Part shown: in pieces, positions 1-10,424 of the stretch
Layout: the number at the start of each line of letters is the position of its first letter
Position numbering within the stretch: position 1 is the first letter of the stretch
Origin: Isoetes taiwanensis
Taxonomy: Eukaryota; Streptophyta; Lycopodiopsida; Isoetales; Isoetaceae
Length of the DNA: 64,000 nucleotides
Assembly (NCBI GenBank): GCA_021234155.1
Contig: JAJEKV010000011.1
Span: 24,285,764-24,349,763 of the forward strand
Direction of reading: 5' to 3'
Translations under genes and position numbers: made by a program
The notes under the pieces: generated by a model
Database searches by the model: none
The model's input: only the letters and a program-made list of their open reading frames with translations
What the model was told of the DNA's origin: nothing

Positions 1-1
1 A

Positions 2-671
2 AAATATTCTGCATTCTTCATTTTGGGAAGAAAACAAATTCTCATTGTTTGCTGGAGTATTGGATTGACATGACCGTTAACCCTACAGTTTTGGAAATTG
101 GAATGCACCCTTGGGTAAGTATTGAGAGGTGGGAACTTGAAAATTTATAAGATTTTTTGATCAATAAATCAGGTAATTGCTACAACTACTGCCTTCATGG
201 TTTTCTTTTCTTCTTTGATGTAATGGCACAATTATGCCTCATTGGAAGCATGTTTAGTCTTCCATCAGAACGTCATGGCAGGTGACATGCTTTGGGACAA
301 AGATCATTCACGTCAAGCTAAGGATAACGAGCTATGTCTACAGCATCTACCAAAGGTATATTACGAAATAAATATTCTGATTATTCTTATTCAATAAACA
401 ATATGTTGGGTTCAATAAAGAATCTATGTATTTGCTTTGGATTTGGCAAGAATTGATGTTTTTGGAATGCTACAATAGTTGGGGGGAGTGTATTTTTTAT
501 TTCCTTGCGCAGTACTCAGGAGACCTTTGTGCACAAGAACAAAAATCCTATTTGACTACCTGTGTCCTACCTGCACAAGACTATTCCATCCATGTCAAGA
601 ATCATGAGGGATGCTTCTCAGCTAATATTCAAATATGTAGGATAGCATGCAAGCTTGAGATGGTATTTTGA
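2..671 (+). pseudogene. Captured gene fragment of three phase-compatible exons, product unknown
   Basis: Three open stretches are joined by good splice sites. An open frame from base 2 ends at TTGG|GTAAGT (donor at 115). A second runs 269-355 after TCCATCAG and ends CCAAAG|GTATAT; it is 87 bp, exactly 29 codons. A third begins at 513 after a pyrimidine-rich acceptor TTGCGCAG and runs to TGA at 669-671. All three junctions are phase 0, which is unlikely by chance. Residues include EIGMHPW before intron 1, AGDMLWDKDHS in exon 2 and YSGDLCAQEQ at the start of exon 3. I do not recognise the protein. Lying inside a Helitron, it fits a captured host gene piece, though an unrelated gene beneath the Helitron call is possible. 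Confidence 0.4.
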
Positions 672-1307
672 TCCCACTTATAGATGTTTACCTTCTATGG
701 TAGCAACAAAATACAGATGTGCAGCTCCTCCATGAGTCATTTGCAAGAACCAATATGTTTGAACTATGATGTCAAGATGTTCTTGGTATATGTCAAATTC
801 TGCAATGGCATTGTCCAATTTGATAGGGCATGCATGAAGAAACATAAACCAAACTAACCCAAAGGTGCCTTGCAGTTGCAAGGCAAAGATGAACAATGAT
901 ATGTGGTACAGAAGATGTTCCAAATTAAATATGTATTTGTCTAGATCTACATTACATGTACTCCATAATATAAGCAGATTGAAGGTCTTTTTAAAGAGTA
1001 AACATAAAATTGTAATTCAGAATTGTAATTCATGTCTTTTTCAACTGTAAAATGTCAATTTCCTTAAGGATTATTTATCAAGTCCCTTAAGGATATACAC
1101 GATATAATGTTGAATTGTTTTAAATTGGTATTTATGTTATATCATTTTCAAAGATGTCTTGAATTGTTAAACGAATACATATGATATTCAAACATGTTGA
1201 AAAACAAGAAAACCTCCAATTTCAGCTAATAAAACTAGCGTTATATGGAATGTTGTGCAAAAACAATGTCAAAGATGGTTACTGCATACATCAAGCATAC
1301 AGTAATT

Positions 1308-1415
1308 GTTTCAACCATCTTTGACAACATTTTTTCAACCATCTTTGACAATATTTTAAATGCTCATCTTTGATAATATTTTTCAACTATCTTTGACAAT
1401 ATTTTAAATGCTGAT
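1308..1415. repeat. Short tandem repeat with core TCTTTGACAATATTTT
   Basis: Four imperfect copies of a roughly 25-33 bp unit (CAACCATCTTTGACAAYATTTT with a variable AAATGCTCA insert) follow each other. A reverse-complement copy of the core (GTCAAAGATGGTT) lies just upstream at about 1,268, so the region can fold into a hairpin. No gene lies in it. Confidence 0.7.
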
Positions 1416-1780
1416 AAACCCAATGAACATATAGGGTTTGCCATCGTAACCGCATATGCCAAACTTGGAGAAGGCCAAAGGCCCTTCAGTTGTATCAAGA
1501 AATGCAATTATTTGAGTGCTGATTATTTATTATGTATATGTTGATGATGAATCAAAAGAAGTGCAAATAGCTATGTGGAAAACATTTGCTTAAGTTCAAG
1601 AAATAAGTTGGGACACAAATTGAAGAGAACATAAAATATGTTCCCAACAAGTTTTCCTAATGCATATTGAAGACACCATAACATATACTCTCAAAATTGA
1701 AGACAACATGAAGTATACTTCCAACAAGTTAATTTACAAGTTATCAAATTGTGCCCAGCAACGCTGGGCACTATAACTAG

Positions 1781-1886
1781 TAGAAAATGAATGTTCAACT
1801 CAATGTGTTTCGTCCTCTCATGATCAACTGGATTTTTGACAATAGCCATACAGCTTTGACTGTCAGTAAAAATCTGAGTGGGATTT
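1781..1886 (-). pseudogene. Ty1/copia RNase H, C-terminal piece
   Basis: Reading leftward from 1,886 the frame gives the copia RNase H tail: PTQIFTDSQSCMAI, then VKNPVDHERTKHIEL. This matches the family pattern in which an acidic residue near a DSQS/DNQS box is followed by KNP..H.RTKHIE. Upstream it continues directly in frame from the piece ending at 2,627 once the 740-bp insert and one ATTT are removed (codons Gln-Glu-Asn-Pro across the join). It stops at the Helitron 3' end. Confidence 0.8.
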
Positions 1887-1911
1887 GGGTAAAAGTATGC
1901 TGGTGGGTATC

Positions 1912-1939
1912 AAAAGCATGCGTCCGGACGCATGCTTTT
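1912..1939. repeat. 28-bp perfect palindrome centred on TCCGGA
   Basis: AAAAGCATGCGTCC is followed directly by its exact reverse complement. It lies immediately inside the left terminal repeat of the 740-bp element, and the right end lacks a matching palindrome. It could be a protein-binding site or a subterminal fold; function unknown. Confidence 0.85.
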
Positions 1940-2212
1940 AGCACCCCTGCTTCCTGCTTTTTTTTGGGTGCTCGTGGGTGCTCGTGGGTTCATTTTTTTA
2001 CACTCTTCATTCTTCAGCCAAGAATCATTCCACATTGCTCGAATTTTCCATCAGATTAGCATCGATTTCATTAGATTGGAGTCTGACTAGTGCGCAGAAA
2101 TGACCCAAACTCCAAATTGGCATGTGAATCTCCAATTAGTTGCTCAATCCATCATACCTTTTCATAAAACTTATCAACCAAGGTAGGATTGTCATTTCGA
2201 CCATATTCAGCC

Positions 2213-2548
2213 TAAAAGCCCCATCTAATTTTGCTTAAATTGGGCTGACTTAAGAGATTTCTCACTGTTTTACAAAAAACCTGTTGCAAGAATGGGTTTT
2301 CTTTAATTTTTCACTCAATATCCCAAATTAGGTTCTGAAATTTTGCACGTAGGATATGGGTGCATGGCTGATTATGAAAATCTGAAAAGCCCCATCTGAT
2401 TTAACTTAATTTGGGCTGAATTAAGAAATTTTGTTCTGTTTTACCAAAATTGCTGCAGAAATGGGTTTTCTCTAATTGCTTACTCAATATCCCAAAATTA
2501 GGCCCTGAAATTTTGCATATATGATCGAATTGCATGGCCGATTATGAA
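2213..2548. repeat. Two-copy direct duplication inside the 740-bp element
   Basis: Two units of about 170 bp each begin AAAAGCCCCATCT and end in CATGGCYGATTATGAAAA. They share blocks such as AATTTGGGCTGA, CTCAATATCCCAAA and TCTGAAATTTTGCA. The second is followed by an A18-like run at about 2,547-2,563. This looks like an internal tandem duplication of the element body. Confidence 0.75.
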
Positions 2549-2626
2549 AAAAAAAAAAAAAAAAGTGTTGGAAAGTGCTGGGTGCTGCATCGCGTTTATT
2601 TGATACCCACCAGCATACTTTTGCCC

Positions 2627-3370
2627 ATTTTCTTGTAAGCAATCTAACTCATTTAGTAGCCTTCTTAACCAAGCAATTTCTTTTGCAACTAGAGATGCAG
2701 CAGCATATTCTGCTTCAGCTGTGGCCATTGCTATAACACTTTGTTTCTTTGTTCTCCAAGTTATTGCACCTCCTCCCAACATTATGCATACCCTGAAGTT
2801 GATTTCCTGCCACTAAGGTCTCCTCCCCAATCAACATCACTAAATGCTTCCAAATTTAATTTCTTTGAACTGTAGGTTAAACCATGATCTAATGTTCCTT
2901 TTAAATACCTCAGTACTCTTTTGCCAGCTGTCCAATGTAGTTTACTAGGGTTATGATTTCTTCTGCTGAGAATGTTGACTGCATAAGCAATTTCAGGCCT
3001 TGTATTGTTTGCCAAGTAGAGCAAACAACCTATAAGAGCTCGATAAGGTATTTCTTCCATCTCTTTCCTTTCAGCTTCTGAAATCTCTAAGTCTGTTGTA
3101 AGCTTATGCCCTGGTACTATAGGTGTTTTAACTGAGTTAGCATATTCAAGGTTGAACCTTTTCAGCATGTTTTCAATATGCCTGTGTTGCGTGAGCTTCA
3201 AAAAACCTTTTCCTCTGTCTCAAGTTACTTCTATTCCAAGAAAATGCTTTAACTCACCAAGATCTGTCATTCTAAATCTGTTCTTGAGGATTTTTTTACA
3301 CTGATCTAAGCATGAAATGCTATTTGCTGCCATTATGCAATCATCCACATAAAGTGCAATGATGCAATAA
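2627..3370 (-). pseudogene. Ty1/copia reverse transcriptase C-terminal half and RNase H N-terminal half
   Basis: Reading from 3,370 leftward, the frame starts within the RT catalytic block (ALYVDD at about 3,330-3,350). It continues through ILKNRFRMTDLGELKHFLGIEV, LTQHRHIENMLKRF, IGCLLYLANNTRPEIAYAV and HWTAGKRVLRYLKGT, the classic copia RT thumb. RNase H then begins (FSDVDWGGD, KSTSGY, ITWRTKKQS, TAEAEYAAAS). A frameshift or lost bases near 2,780 separates KSTSGY from GGGAITW, and a stop follows GIEVT near 3,220. It is interrupted at its 5' side by the 11.6-kb transposon and at its 3' side by the 740-bp element. Confidence 0.85.
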
Positions 3371-3398
3371 AGCACAATTTCATTATAATGGGAAAATT
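3371..3398 (+). repeat. Left terminal inverted repeat of the 11.6-kb transposon
   Basis: AGCACAATTTCATTA then TAATGGGAAAATTT. It pairs with 14,985-15,011 on the opposite strand with one substitution (T/A at position 16) and a one-base length difference near the inner end. Confidence 0.8.
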
Positions 3399-3437
3399 TT
3401 TAGTAAACTGGAATTTTTTTATTATGGGGGTTGTATA

Positions 3438-3530
3438 GACCTTATGCAGGGGTTGTATACACGTGTACAGTACCCTGTATCATAGACCTTATGCAGGGGT
3501 TCTATACACGTGCAGTACCCGTGTATCATA
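3438..3530. repeat. Two-copy 46-47 bp direct repeat
   Basis: GACCTTATGCAGGGGTT is repeated at 3,438 and 3,485; each copy runs through TATACACG and ends GTATCATA. They lie just inside the left end of the 11.6-kb transposon and could be subterminal repeats. 3,531-4,240 has no recognisable gene. Confidence 0.75.
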
Positions 3531-4239
3531 CATACATGAATATTTAGAGAACATAATAACACGGTATCATATACCAACTTCCAAACACAATAGAGACCAA
3601 AGTATGAACTATGTATGTCCCTAGTAACCTTCCCCAAGTTCCTAACCCCTTCCCTTCCCCTTTCCCTTAGCTGCGAGGTCTAACCCACGACGGGTTAGGA
3701 GTCAAAGCTCACGCTCATCCCATGCTGATTCTTCCCACCATATGGGGTACCTAGTCATTAGAAAAAGTAATTCCACGGGATAATACTCACGGAAGAAGAG
3801 CGGACCCAACTCCACAAAACCGTTGTACTCATTGTAGTACACCCTAATAAGGCCATACATCGTCCCTTAGAAATTTCATGAATGAACTCGATATGTATGC
3901 ATCCGGAGAGTGTGCTAAATATCCGTACGAAGAAGAGGCCTCAATTCTTTGTAGCATCTCGTCCGGATAAGGAGGGGTTCAAGCATTCCCCTCATTGCAA
4001 GTCTCCTATAACATTCGGATGGATTAATTTCCATCGGTGGCTCATGACCACAATCAAATCGCTCGAATGAAGTTGATCAACTCCATTGTAAGCTCCTTGG
4101 TGGGGCGTGGCGCAACCTCCACTCAAGAAATGGTCCCATAGCTCATCCATTCCGGGCCGCCTGAGAATGCACGGGGCATGCTACTGAGGCCTTACGGAGT
4201 AGCCCGAGGGAGGATTGGGTCCAATCATTTAAAAAGCAA

Positions 4240-4760
4240 GCAAGGATCACCGAAGCGGAGCAAGGAACGGGGAGGCGCAAAGCAAGTAGCAAGTTCAAGA
4301 GCAAGCAACAAGATCAAGTAGCGAGGGGAGCACGGGAATGAAGTAGCAAGGAACAAGGATCAAGATCAAGTAGCAAGATGCAATGAACAAGGAAGATCAA
4401 GTAGCAAGAAGATCAAGGAACAAGGAAGATCAAGGAGCAAGAAGCAAGGATCAAGATCAAGTAGCAAGGAACAAGATCAAGTAGCAAGATCAAGAGCAAG
4501 GAACAAGATCAAGTAGGAAGGAGCGGGGAATGAAGTAGCAAGGAACAAGGATCAAGATCAAGTAGCATTAGCAAGATCAAGAGCAAGGAACAAGATCAAG
4601 TAGGAAGAACGGGAATGAAGTAGCAAGGAACAAGGATCAAGATCAAGTAGCCAGAAGCAATGAACAAGGAAGATCAAGTAGCAAGAAGATCAAGGAACAA
4701 GGAAGATCAAGTAGCAAGAAGATCAAGGAACAAGGAATATGAAGGAGCAAGAAGCAAGGA
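4240..4760. repeat. Degenerate AAG/ATC-rich tandem array
   Basis: About 500 bp of short irregular repeats built from CAAGATCAAGTAGCAAGGAA and variants (AACAAGGATCAAG, AAGAAGATCAAGG). Larger blocks of about 115 bp recur, for example the GGAATGAAGTAGCAAGGAACA block at about 4,336, 4,528 and 4,612. No spacers of unique sequence exist, so it is not a CRISPR array. It lies upstream of the small ORF at 4,979. Confidence 0.8.
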
Positions 4761-4809
4761 TGAAAAGTGAGAAGTGAAAACAAGGTAAAAGAATTTATAG
4801 CTCTGAATC

Positions 4810-4927
4810 AATAATGTTGAAGTATAATACCAATAATGTTGAAGTATAATACCAATAATCTTGACGATATAATACCAATAATGCTCACGTATAATACCAA
4901 TAATGCTGAAGTATTATACCAATAATT
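4810..4927. repeat. 22-bp tandem repeat, about five copies
   Basis: The unit AATAATGTTGAAGTATAATACC is repeated in tandem with small substitutions and one 23-bp copy, ending just before a TATA-like box at 4,938. Its position directly upstream of a TATA box and ATG suggests a promoter-proximal array, but that is inference. Confidence 0.8.
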
Positions 4928-4937
4928 CTATAACGAC

Positions 4938-4945
4938 TATAAAAG
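4938..4945 (+). promoter_or_regulatory. TATA-box candidate upstream of a small ORF
   Basis: TATAAAAG lies 41 bases before an ATG at 4,979 and directly after the 22-bp tandem repeats. Spacing from TATA to a likely cap site in the following CTCCATTCGG stretch would be normal for a plant promoter. Confidence 0.35.
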
Positions 4946-4978
4946 CAGCTCCATTCGGTAAGTCATTCATCTCCCATC

Positions 4979-5220
4979 ATGGCTTATAATATTTATGATG
5001 ATCAGTTTGAGACCATTCTTTGCTCCATGAGCTACAATGATATTAATCGCTGCATCGTAAAGGTGTTAAAATTTGGATCCTTACTTACAATCCAAAGCAG
5101 AAGGTCGTGAGTGTGATTGCCCCGGCCTTACTCGTGTTGTGATCCATCTTCTTTGGGTTCCTGAGCGCCATGCCTACGAGCTGAATGCGATCACAATAGC
5201 AGGGATTGATGATGAGTGAA
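4979..5220 (+). pseudogene. Small ORF, product unknown, apparently frameshifted
   Basis: ATG at 4,979 opens MAYNIYDDQFETILCSM and continues about 43 codons. A second frame then carries on to a stop near 5,220 with ECDCPGLTRVVIHLLWV and ERHAYELNAITIAG. Together they would make a protein of about 80 residues with one frameshift near 5,075. A TATA-like box sits 41 bases upstream. I recognise no family. It lies inside the 11.6-kb transposon between the tandem array and the transposase 3' end, and 5,221-5,458 to its right is AT-rich with nothing seen. Confidence 0.3.
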
Positions 5221-5458
5221 TCATCGACTCTATAATGCCATCAATAATATGTGCATCTAAATTATATGTATGCCATCAATAATGTGTGCATCGGATGTAA
5301 TGATGTGTATTAAACACCTATTATAATAGATGTAAGGATGTTAGTATAAGCATAAATTAGGATGTATCGACAGCGTATTAATTGTCCAAAATGCTTAAGT
5401 ATTATAGCAAAAGAAATTACATACATGATTATCGAGAACATGGTGAGATTGAGAGCTT

Positions 5459-8400
5459 TTAGCTAATGCTATGTCCCCACATGTCAACAATGTATTTTGG
5501 AATCTGAGCAGGTCTTGGTCTTTTGCCATTTGCATCCCATGCATAATGTATGGCATCTAACTTCTCATACCTTGATGGATCGATGGATTGGGTGCCGTAG
5601 CGTTTAGTTAAGCAACTTTGTATAGTCACGACCAACGAGGCATCCACCATGATACATAAATGTGACCATAATTGGTAGACTACGGATCTAGGATGGCATC
5701 TTCTTACGTAAAGCCCAACCACGTTGGAGTTTCATCGTCTCGGTCCGGACTAAAGCGAACATACCTTTTCGTAACATGTGCATGAGGATCAAACTCATCC
5801 ATAGGCAACCTTGGGGCCCATCTGGCGGCCCCACAATACGTAGGCAAAGGTCTTACAAAACCGCGGCTTCATCGACCTCGGAGTAAATGCGGCTTGTAGA
5901 GGTTCTTGCCTTATGCATAACCAAAAGTTGTCATTTTGAGATCACGGAGATACATCTTCCAAACACAAAAGAATCTCGTTCGGTAATCCATAGTTGCTTT
6001 TGTCTTGTCGTTGCAAACACACTATCTTCGATTTTTCGCGAAGGAATTCCATAATGCTATGTACTTGCGATCTTTTGCGCCGGGCCGGGGAGATCTTTCA
6101 ATGTCTTCCTTGGAGGGATATTTTTAGGCACCCTGTTGGTAGCGTTGGCTCACCATTTTCATCCTCCTTCCACATTCTTATTCCTTTTTACGGAATCCAC
6201 TCTTTATGGGTTGGCGCATCTTATATTGCATAATGGGCCATTTCCCATCCATTTTAAATCGGAATAGCAATGGGTCGGTATGACTGTTAGGCGTTGGCCT
6301 TTATCGGGGATATATCCCTTGACAAAGCCTTTCCAATCTGGAACTTCATCCACAAAATATGGAACAGGAGACTTTGCATTGCACTTGCTAAACAAGTAAA
6401 AGCAACTTCGGGCAAAGTTAGAGCATCGATGAACTCATTAGCGTCGAAAAGTTCCCAAACAATGCGTCAATATCATCATGAGTATGCCCAACCATCATGA
6501 ATCAACCTGAATCTCATCGAATACCTTAAGCCATGTCAAATAAAGAGGTAGGAGAACACATATCTATTTTTATTTTGACCCGATGCATTATCCAAGCTGT
6601 AAGTAGAGATTTGAGGAAGAGGATTGAAGCCTTCTAAGTTGGCGGTAGAAGATGAAGGCATCTTCTCTTGTGTCTGCGCTAGCTTATCTTTGCGATGGTC
6701 GAGTATCTTTTAGGGCTTGCATCAATTTGCAATCGTAGTTACGCTTCCACCGGATCACCGCACTTGTCTTCTTAGGCAACTCAAGATAGTGTAGGATCCT
6801 AGAGAGTGATCCAACATGAAAGTTTGAGTCATCCTTCCAAAGATCAAGAGAGAAATGGCCATAAGCCCGTCCACCATGACCATGTGTCAATGCTCTGTCA
6901 AAATTTTGCTCTTCAAGCGATCTCCTCTCCAAGCAGTTTTTGCGAGATGGTGACTTCTTGGTGTGAGTGTTTTGACCTGATCCATCTTATCATGTATTAT
7001 GCAAAGGTGACTTTTCGGTGAGCGATGTGATAATGCGCCAATGCCAATATTGACTCCTGGGGAGCGTTGTTCCAACATATGTGCCCGTAGTTGAATTGAA
7101 AGGTTCGCCTCTCCCTTGTATCTTTTGTTCTTTCCAATTTTTGCTTGATGACTACACATATGTTACACTTGGAGAATCTTTGTATTTTTGCTATCTTGGC
7201 GACGGAAACTCTTTCTTCCAAATATTGTAAAAAGAGGGCAAGGTTACACTCTTTCTGTCAATTCTTCCACCCCGGCACCCACTTCCTTATGTATGCTCTT
7301 CTTATTAAGGATGGAAGGAAGTTTGCGAACATTCTCCTTATATCATCCTTTCCTTTTTGCTTCTATGTGGAATGCTCTCGCATTCTCACTAATGAAGGTA
7401 TCAAGCACACTTTACGTAGCTAGTGTCCGCGGATCTAGGCTTCTTAGAGCTGTATTACCATGCTCGCCCGTTTTCCACCTAACTTTCGAACCTCTTCCTC
7501 CAACTATAAAGCGTGGTGAGCAACTCCCTAGAGCCCCCAGCGCCATGCGGTGGACACACTCCACTCCAGGAGACCACTACTTTAAGCCTCCGGCGCCCTG
7601 TATATAAGTTACACTCAACACATCAAAACAAGCGTAATCGGCCTTTGCTTGATTGAGAATAAAATTCTTTTCTTAAGGCACATACTTGCTCTCGGCTCGG
7701 TTTTTGACACATTAGTCCTTGCGGCATGTTGATTTTAGAGCACTCTTGATTGACTTTGGGCGCACATCCTCTCTGCTTGCTATCCCCTTTGGTTCCCCTC
7801 GACCCTCTTCACATAGTTATATTTCCTTTTCCTCTTGAATTGCTTCTCAACATCAGCTTCCAAGCACTCAACCACGAGTCATCATGTTCGAGAGCGGCTC
7901 GAGCTTGTAAATGTTGTGAAAGCTGTCCTACCATCATGAAGCAAAACATCATGGGTCTCGGGTTACTAAAGCTGATTAGCTATAGGCCTCTCGGCACAAG
8001 CATGACATGACACGATGTTTTGGTTTCCGTTGGATCTATTATGTTACCCTTTGTAAGCCCGACCTTTGATACACCCAAGAACTCATACGTCTATAGCATC
8101 GAGGATCACTAAAGACTATATTAAGCCTCAGAATATTTAGATCCAATCTTGGGAGTGAAGAATGTAGCATGGCAAACCTAGTAGATGCATTGCGGGTAGT
8201 AGGCTGTCTCATCTTGGGCTTAAACAACTTTGAGACCAAGGCGGGCAGCTAGATTCTCATGACCTCAATCTCCTCTACTATCTCGTCTTCTTCATTTGTT
8301 CTTTGTATTGCTTGGTTCACCACGGTGGCGATGAAACCGATGTCCGTGAACTCTTGGCGGATGGTGGACTACTAGATGAATCCTCTTGTGAAGAGGGCAA

Positions 8401-8650
8401 ATTGAGGGATCTCGAAGGCGTATCTTCACTTGAGGGGCCACTCATTTGGTTTTACATCCCTCTTAGGCCCTTTGAATGAATGTGCCCTCTTGCCTCACCA
8501 ATGTTATCGCCCCTCCATGGGGGCTGGAAGCTCTGTCGATGGGATCACGGACTCAAAAGTGACCTCAATTACTACATTTGAAGGATCTATTTCCTTCCCA
8601 TGAAGAGTGGTTCTATTCAAAATATGTCCCAGGGCAACAATTGTGCTTCA
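5459..8650 (-). pseudogene. Transposase-like gene of the 11.6-kb element, heavily frameshifted
   Basis: Coding-like stretches follow each other on the minus strand in different frames. An N-terminal acidic part (KEIDPSNVVIEVTFES near 8.58 kb; NEEDEIVEEIEV near 8.27 kb) is followed by FSKCNICVVIKQKLERTKDTR with a C-x2-C pair (about 7.17 kb), CIIHDKMDQVKT (6.98-7.0 kb), HGHGGRAYGHFSLDL and NFHVGSLSRILHYLEL (6.9-6.78 kb), VDEVPDWKGFVKGYI (6.35 kb), and a C-terminus YEKLDAIHYAWDANGKRPRP ending at 5,459. From general memory, an H-D-K-M-D-x-x-K-T block after a cysteine-rich part is typical of DDE-type transposon proteins in early plants. The D residues could be catalytic, but this is inference. At least six frame changes make it non-functional as written; some may be consensus errors. 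Confidence 0.5.
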
Positions 8651-10264
8651 GGCCGAATAGGTTATGCTGGGGAAAATTGAACTGTTTCAATCAAAGGCGA
8701 AACTTTTTTAGAACATATGAATTAGGCGAAAAATAAGCAATAAACAAGCAAAAGTGAAGCCATTTAGTATAGAAGACAAAATTTTTGGTCTAACTTTGGA
8801 GCTAAATGAAGCCATGGCCATTTAGTCGAAAGCAGACAGTTGGATCAAATGAAGCCATGGCCATTTGATCAAATTCAAACCCATAACAGCGTGGCGGTGT
8901 GAATTTGGAACAAATAAGCGCCATAAAGCCATTTGATCGAAGTGCACCGTTTAGATCCAAATGGCGCCATGGCCATTTAGCTTCAAATTCACAACATTTC
9001 AACCTTGCACCATGTTCAATAGAATGGCCATGAAGCCATTTACCAACTCACCATTTTAAGGGTATTTGGAATAGAATGGCGCCACAAGCCATTTGATCAA
9101 GTGGGAGCCATGAGGCGATTTGACTAAGCTCCATCACAAAATCTACGAGGTGCCTATGTTATGCATTCTTGCTCCCATTCTTTGTATATGTGTCAATAAA
9201 GGCGGGCATGCATAACATGGGCACCAATAAACTCTGCCAAGTGAAACCAAGTTTACGTGTCTGGCGATTATGAAATTCAGCATTTGAACACGCTACACCT
9301 ACGAACATTATTCCTACCGGAAATAGTGGACTTACTTGATATTAGATAGATCCATGGTGGTATGTACTTTCGGCGATAGATGGAGCGCGGAAAAAAGCTA
9401 ATCAGCCGGATGGTCCCTTGAAAGGCCAAGCCAAAAAGCCAAGAATCACACAGGATTTACGTGGCGCCAAGAAGAAAGCGCTGGCGACCGCTGTCATGGC
9501 GCCTTACAAAGTTTTCTGCCTCTGGCGCTGAAAAAAAGCGGCGCCTTATCGGCGGCGGTTTAAGAAACGAAACGGCCCGGTTAAAAAGCGCTGAAGCGGG
9601 TGCGCGTGCAGCGTCTGCGTCGTGGCATGGTAAGCCTTAAAGGAAACGGCGACAAAAGGGGCTTTAAATGCAAAAGTACAATTTTAAAAGCGGACCATTC
9701 GACTTAGGACAAGTGGCGACCAAATTTCAATTCCGCGGCGGGAATTTTAAATTTTGTGGTGGCAAATTTTCAAATTCTGGCGGGATTTTTTGAATTCTAT
9801 GTTCAAATTTGGTGGCGGTGGTAGAGGCGGGAAATATTAATTTCAAAATTCAATTTTGGCGGGCATGGGCGTCACGGACGCCATGGGCATGGCGGGCATG
9901 CGCTGGACCGACCCTCCCGGCGTCGGCGGGCATGGCGGCTTGGCGGGCATGGCGCTGGGCGACCCACCGGGCCCTAAATTTTGCCCGCTTTGTAGTGCGG
10001 TGAGCGACCCGGCGGCCAAAGTTAGATTATGCCCCATTGTTTTTACGGAGGACCTCATTTGCGCTTTCATTTCCGTATTCCGGCTCTCGGCGCCTCGACC
10101 CTAAGCCCCCGGCCCGCCTTCGCCCGGCGCCTAAGCGCCAGGCGCCTCAAGCGACCTTTTTAAGCCCCCACGGTTTTAGTTTTTTCGGCCATTTCCCCAC
10201 AGTTCGGCGCCTCACTCCATCAAGCTACACACGGTTTACGGGCCAAAATCAAAGAAATTTCGAA
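8651..10264. other. Region between the divergent genes, rich in GGCGCC/GGCCATTT half-palindromes
   Basis: No gene is seen. 8,755-9,125 repeats ATGGCCATTT, AAGCCATTTGATC and GCGCCATGGCCATTT motifs at least ten times in both orientations. 9,400-9,800 is GC-rich with many GGCGC steps. 9,861-9,960 is a small GC-rich tandem repeat of GGCGGGCATGGCG-like units. As it lies between a leftward and a rightward gene, it may be a shared promoter or binding platform; that role is inference. Confidence 0.5.
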
Positions 10265-10424
10265 ATGGAAGTCGACATTGCGGAGCAGCTTCGAATGTGG
10301 CGGCGGCTAACGCCTGCCGGAAAACGCAGGTATGTCATCTACTTACCTTTGTTTCTTTTGGCGAAATAGGCGCCGCCCCTTTCATTTGAATCTTATTCTT
10401 TGAATTTGTAATGCGTAGGTGAGA

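Larger units (their letters stand above)
1..1780 (+). mobile_element. Helitron, 3'-terminal part (5' end outside the window)
   Basis: The right edge has the canonical Helitron 3' signature. A perfect 9-bp stem GTGCCCAGC/GCTGGGCAC with an AAC loop (1,751-1,771) is followed 5 bases later by CTAG (1,777-1,780) and a host T. The DNA to the right at once becomes copia RNase H on the minus strand, so the Helitron sits inside the copia 3' region. The same stem family (GCCCAGC...GCTGGGC) ends the Helitron at 36,762. No 5' TC end is visible to the left, so the element starts before base 1. Its body holds exon-like DNA (2-671) and a tandem repeat (1,308-1,415); 672-1,307 and 1,416-1,750 are AT-rich with nothing recognised. 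The end is seen in sequence; the extent to base 1 is inferred. Confidence 0.65.
1887..2626. mobile_element. 740-bp non-autonomous inverted-repeat element inserted in copia RNase H
   Basis: The ends are inverted repeats: the left begins GGGTAAAAGTATGCTGG and continues TGGGTATCAAA; the right is its complement with one mismatch near the tip (27 of 28). Both sides are flanked by ATTT (1,883-1,886 and 2,627-2,630), read as a 4-bp target duplication. Deleting the insert plus one ATTT restores the copia codons. The interior has no coding capacity. It holds a 28-bp perfect palindrome next to the left end and a two-copy internal duplication. The superfamily is unassigned; the GGGT ends recall the elements starting at 47,817 and 57,259. 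Confidence 0.8.

Noticed and set aside
4240-4760. Regular-looking array that could suggest CRISPR
   Set aside because: Units are irregular, there are no unique spacers, and the context is a eukaryotic transposon.
9809-10104. Three overlapping frames in a GC-rich tandem repeat
   Set aside because: Low-complexity GGCGGGCATGG repeats keep all frames open; no consistent protein signal.
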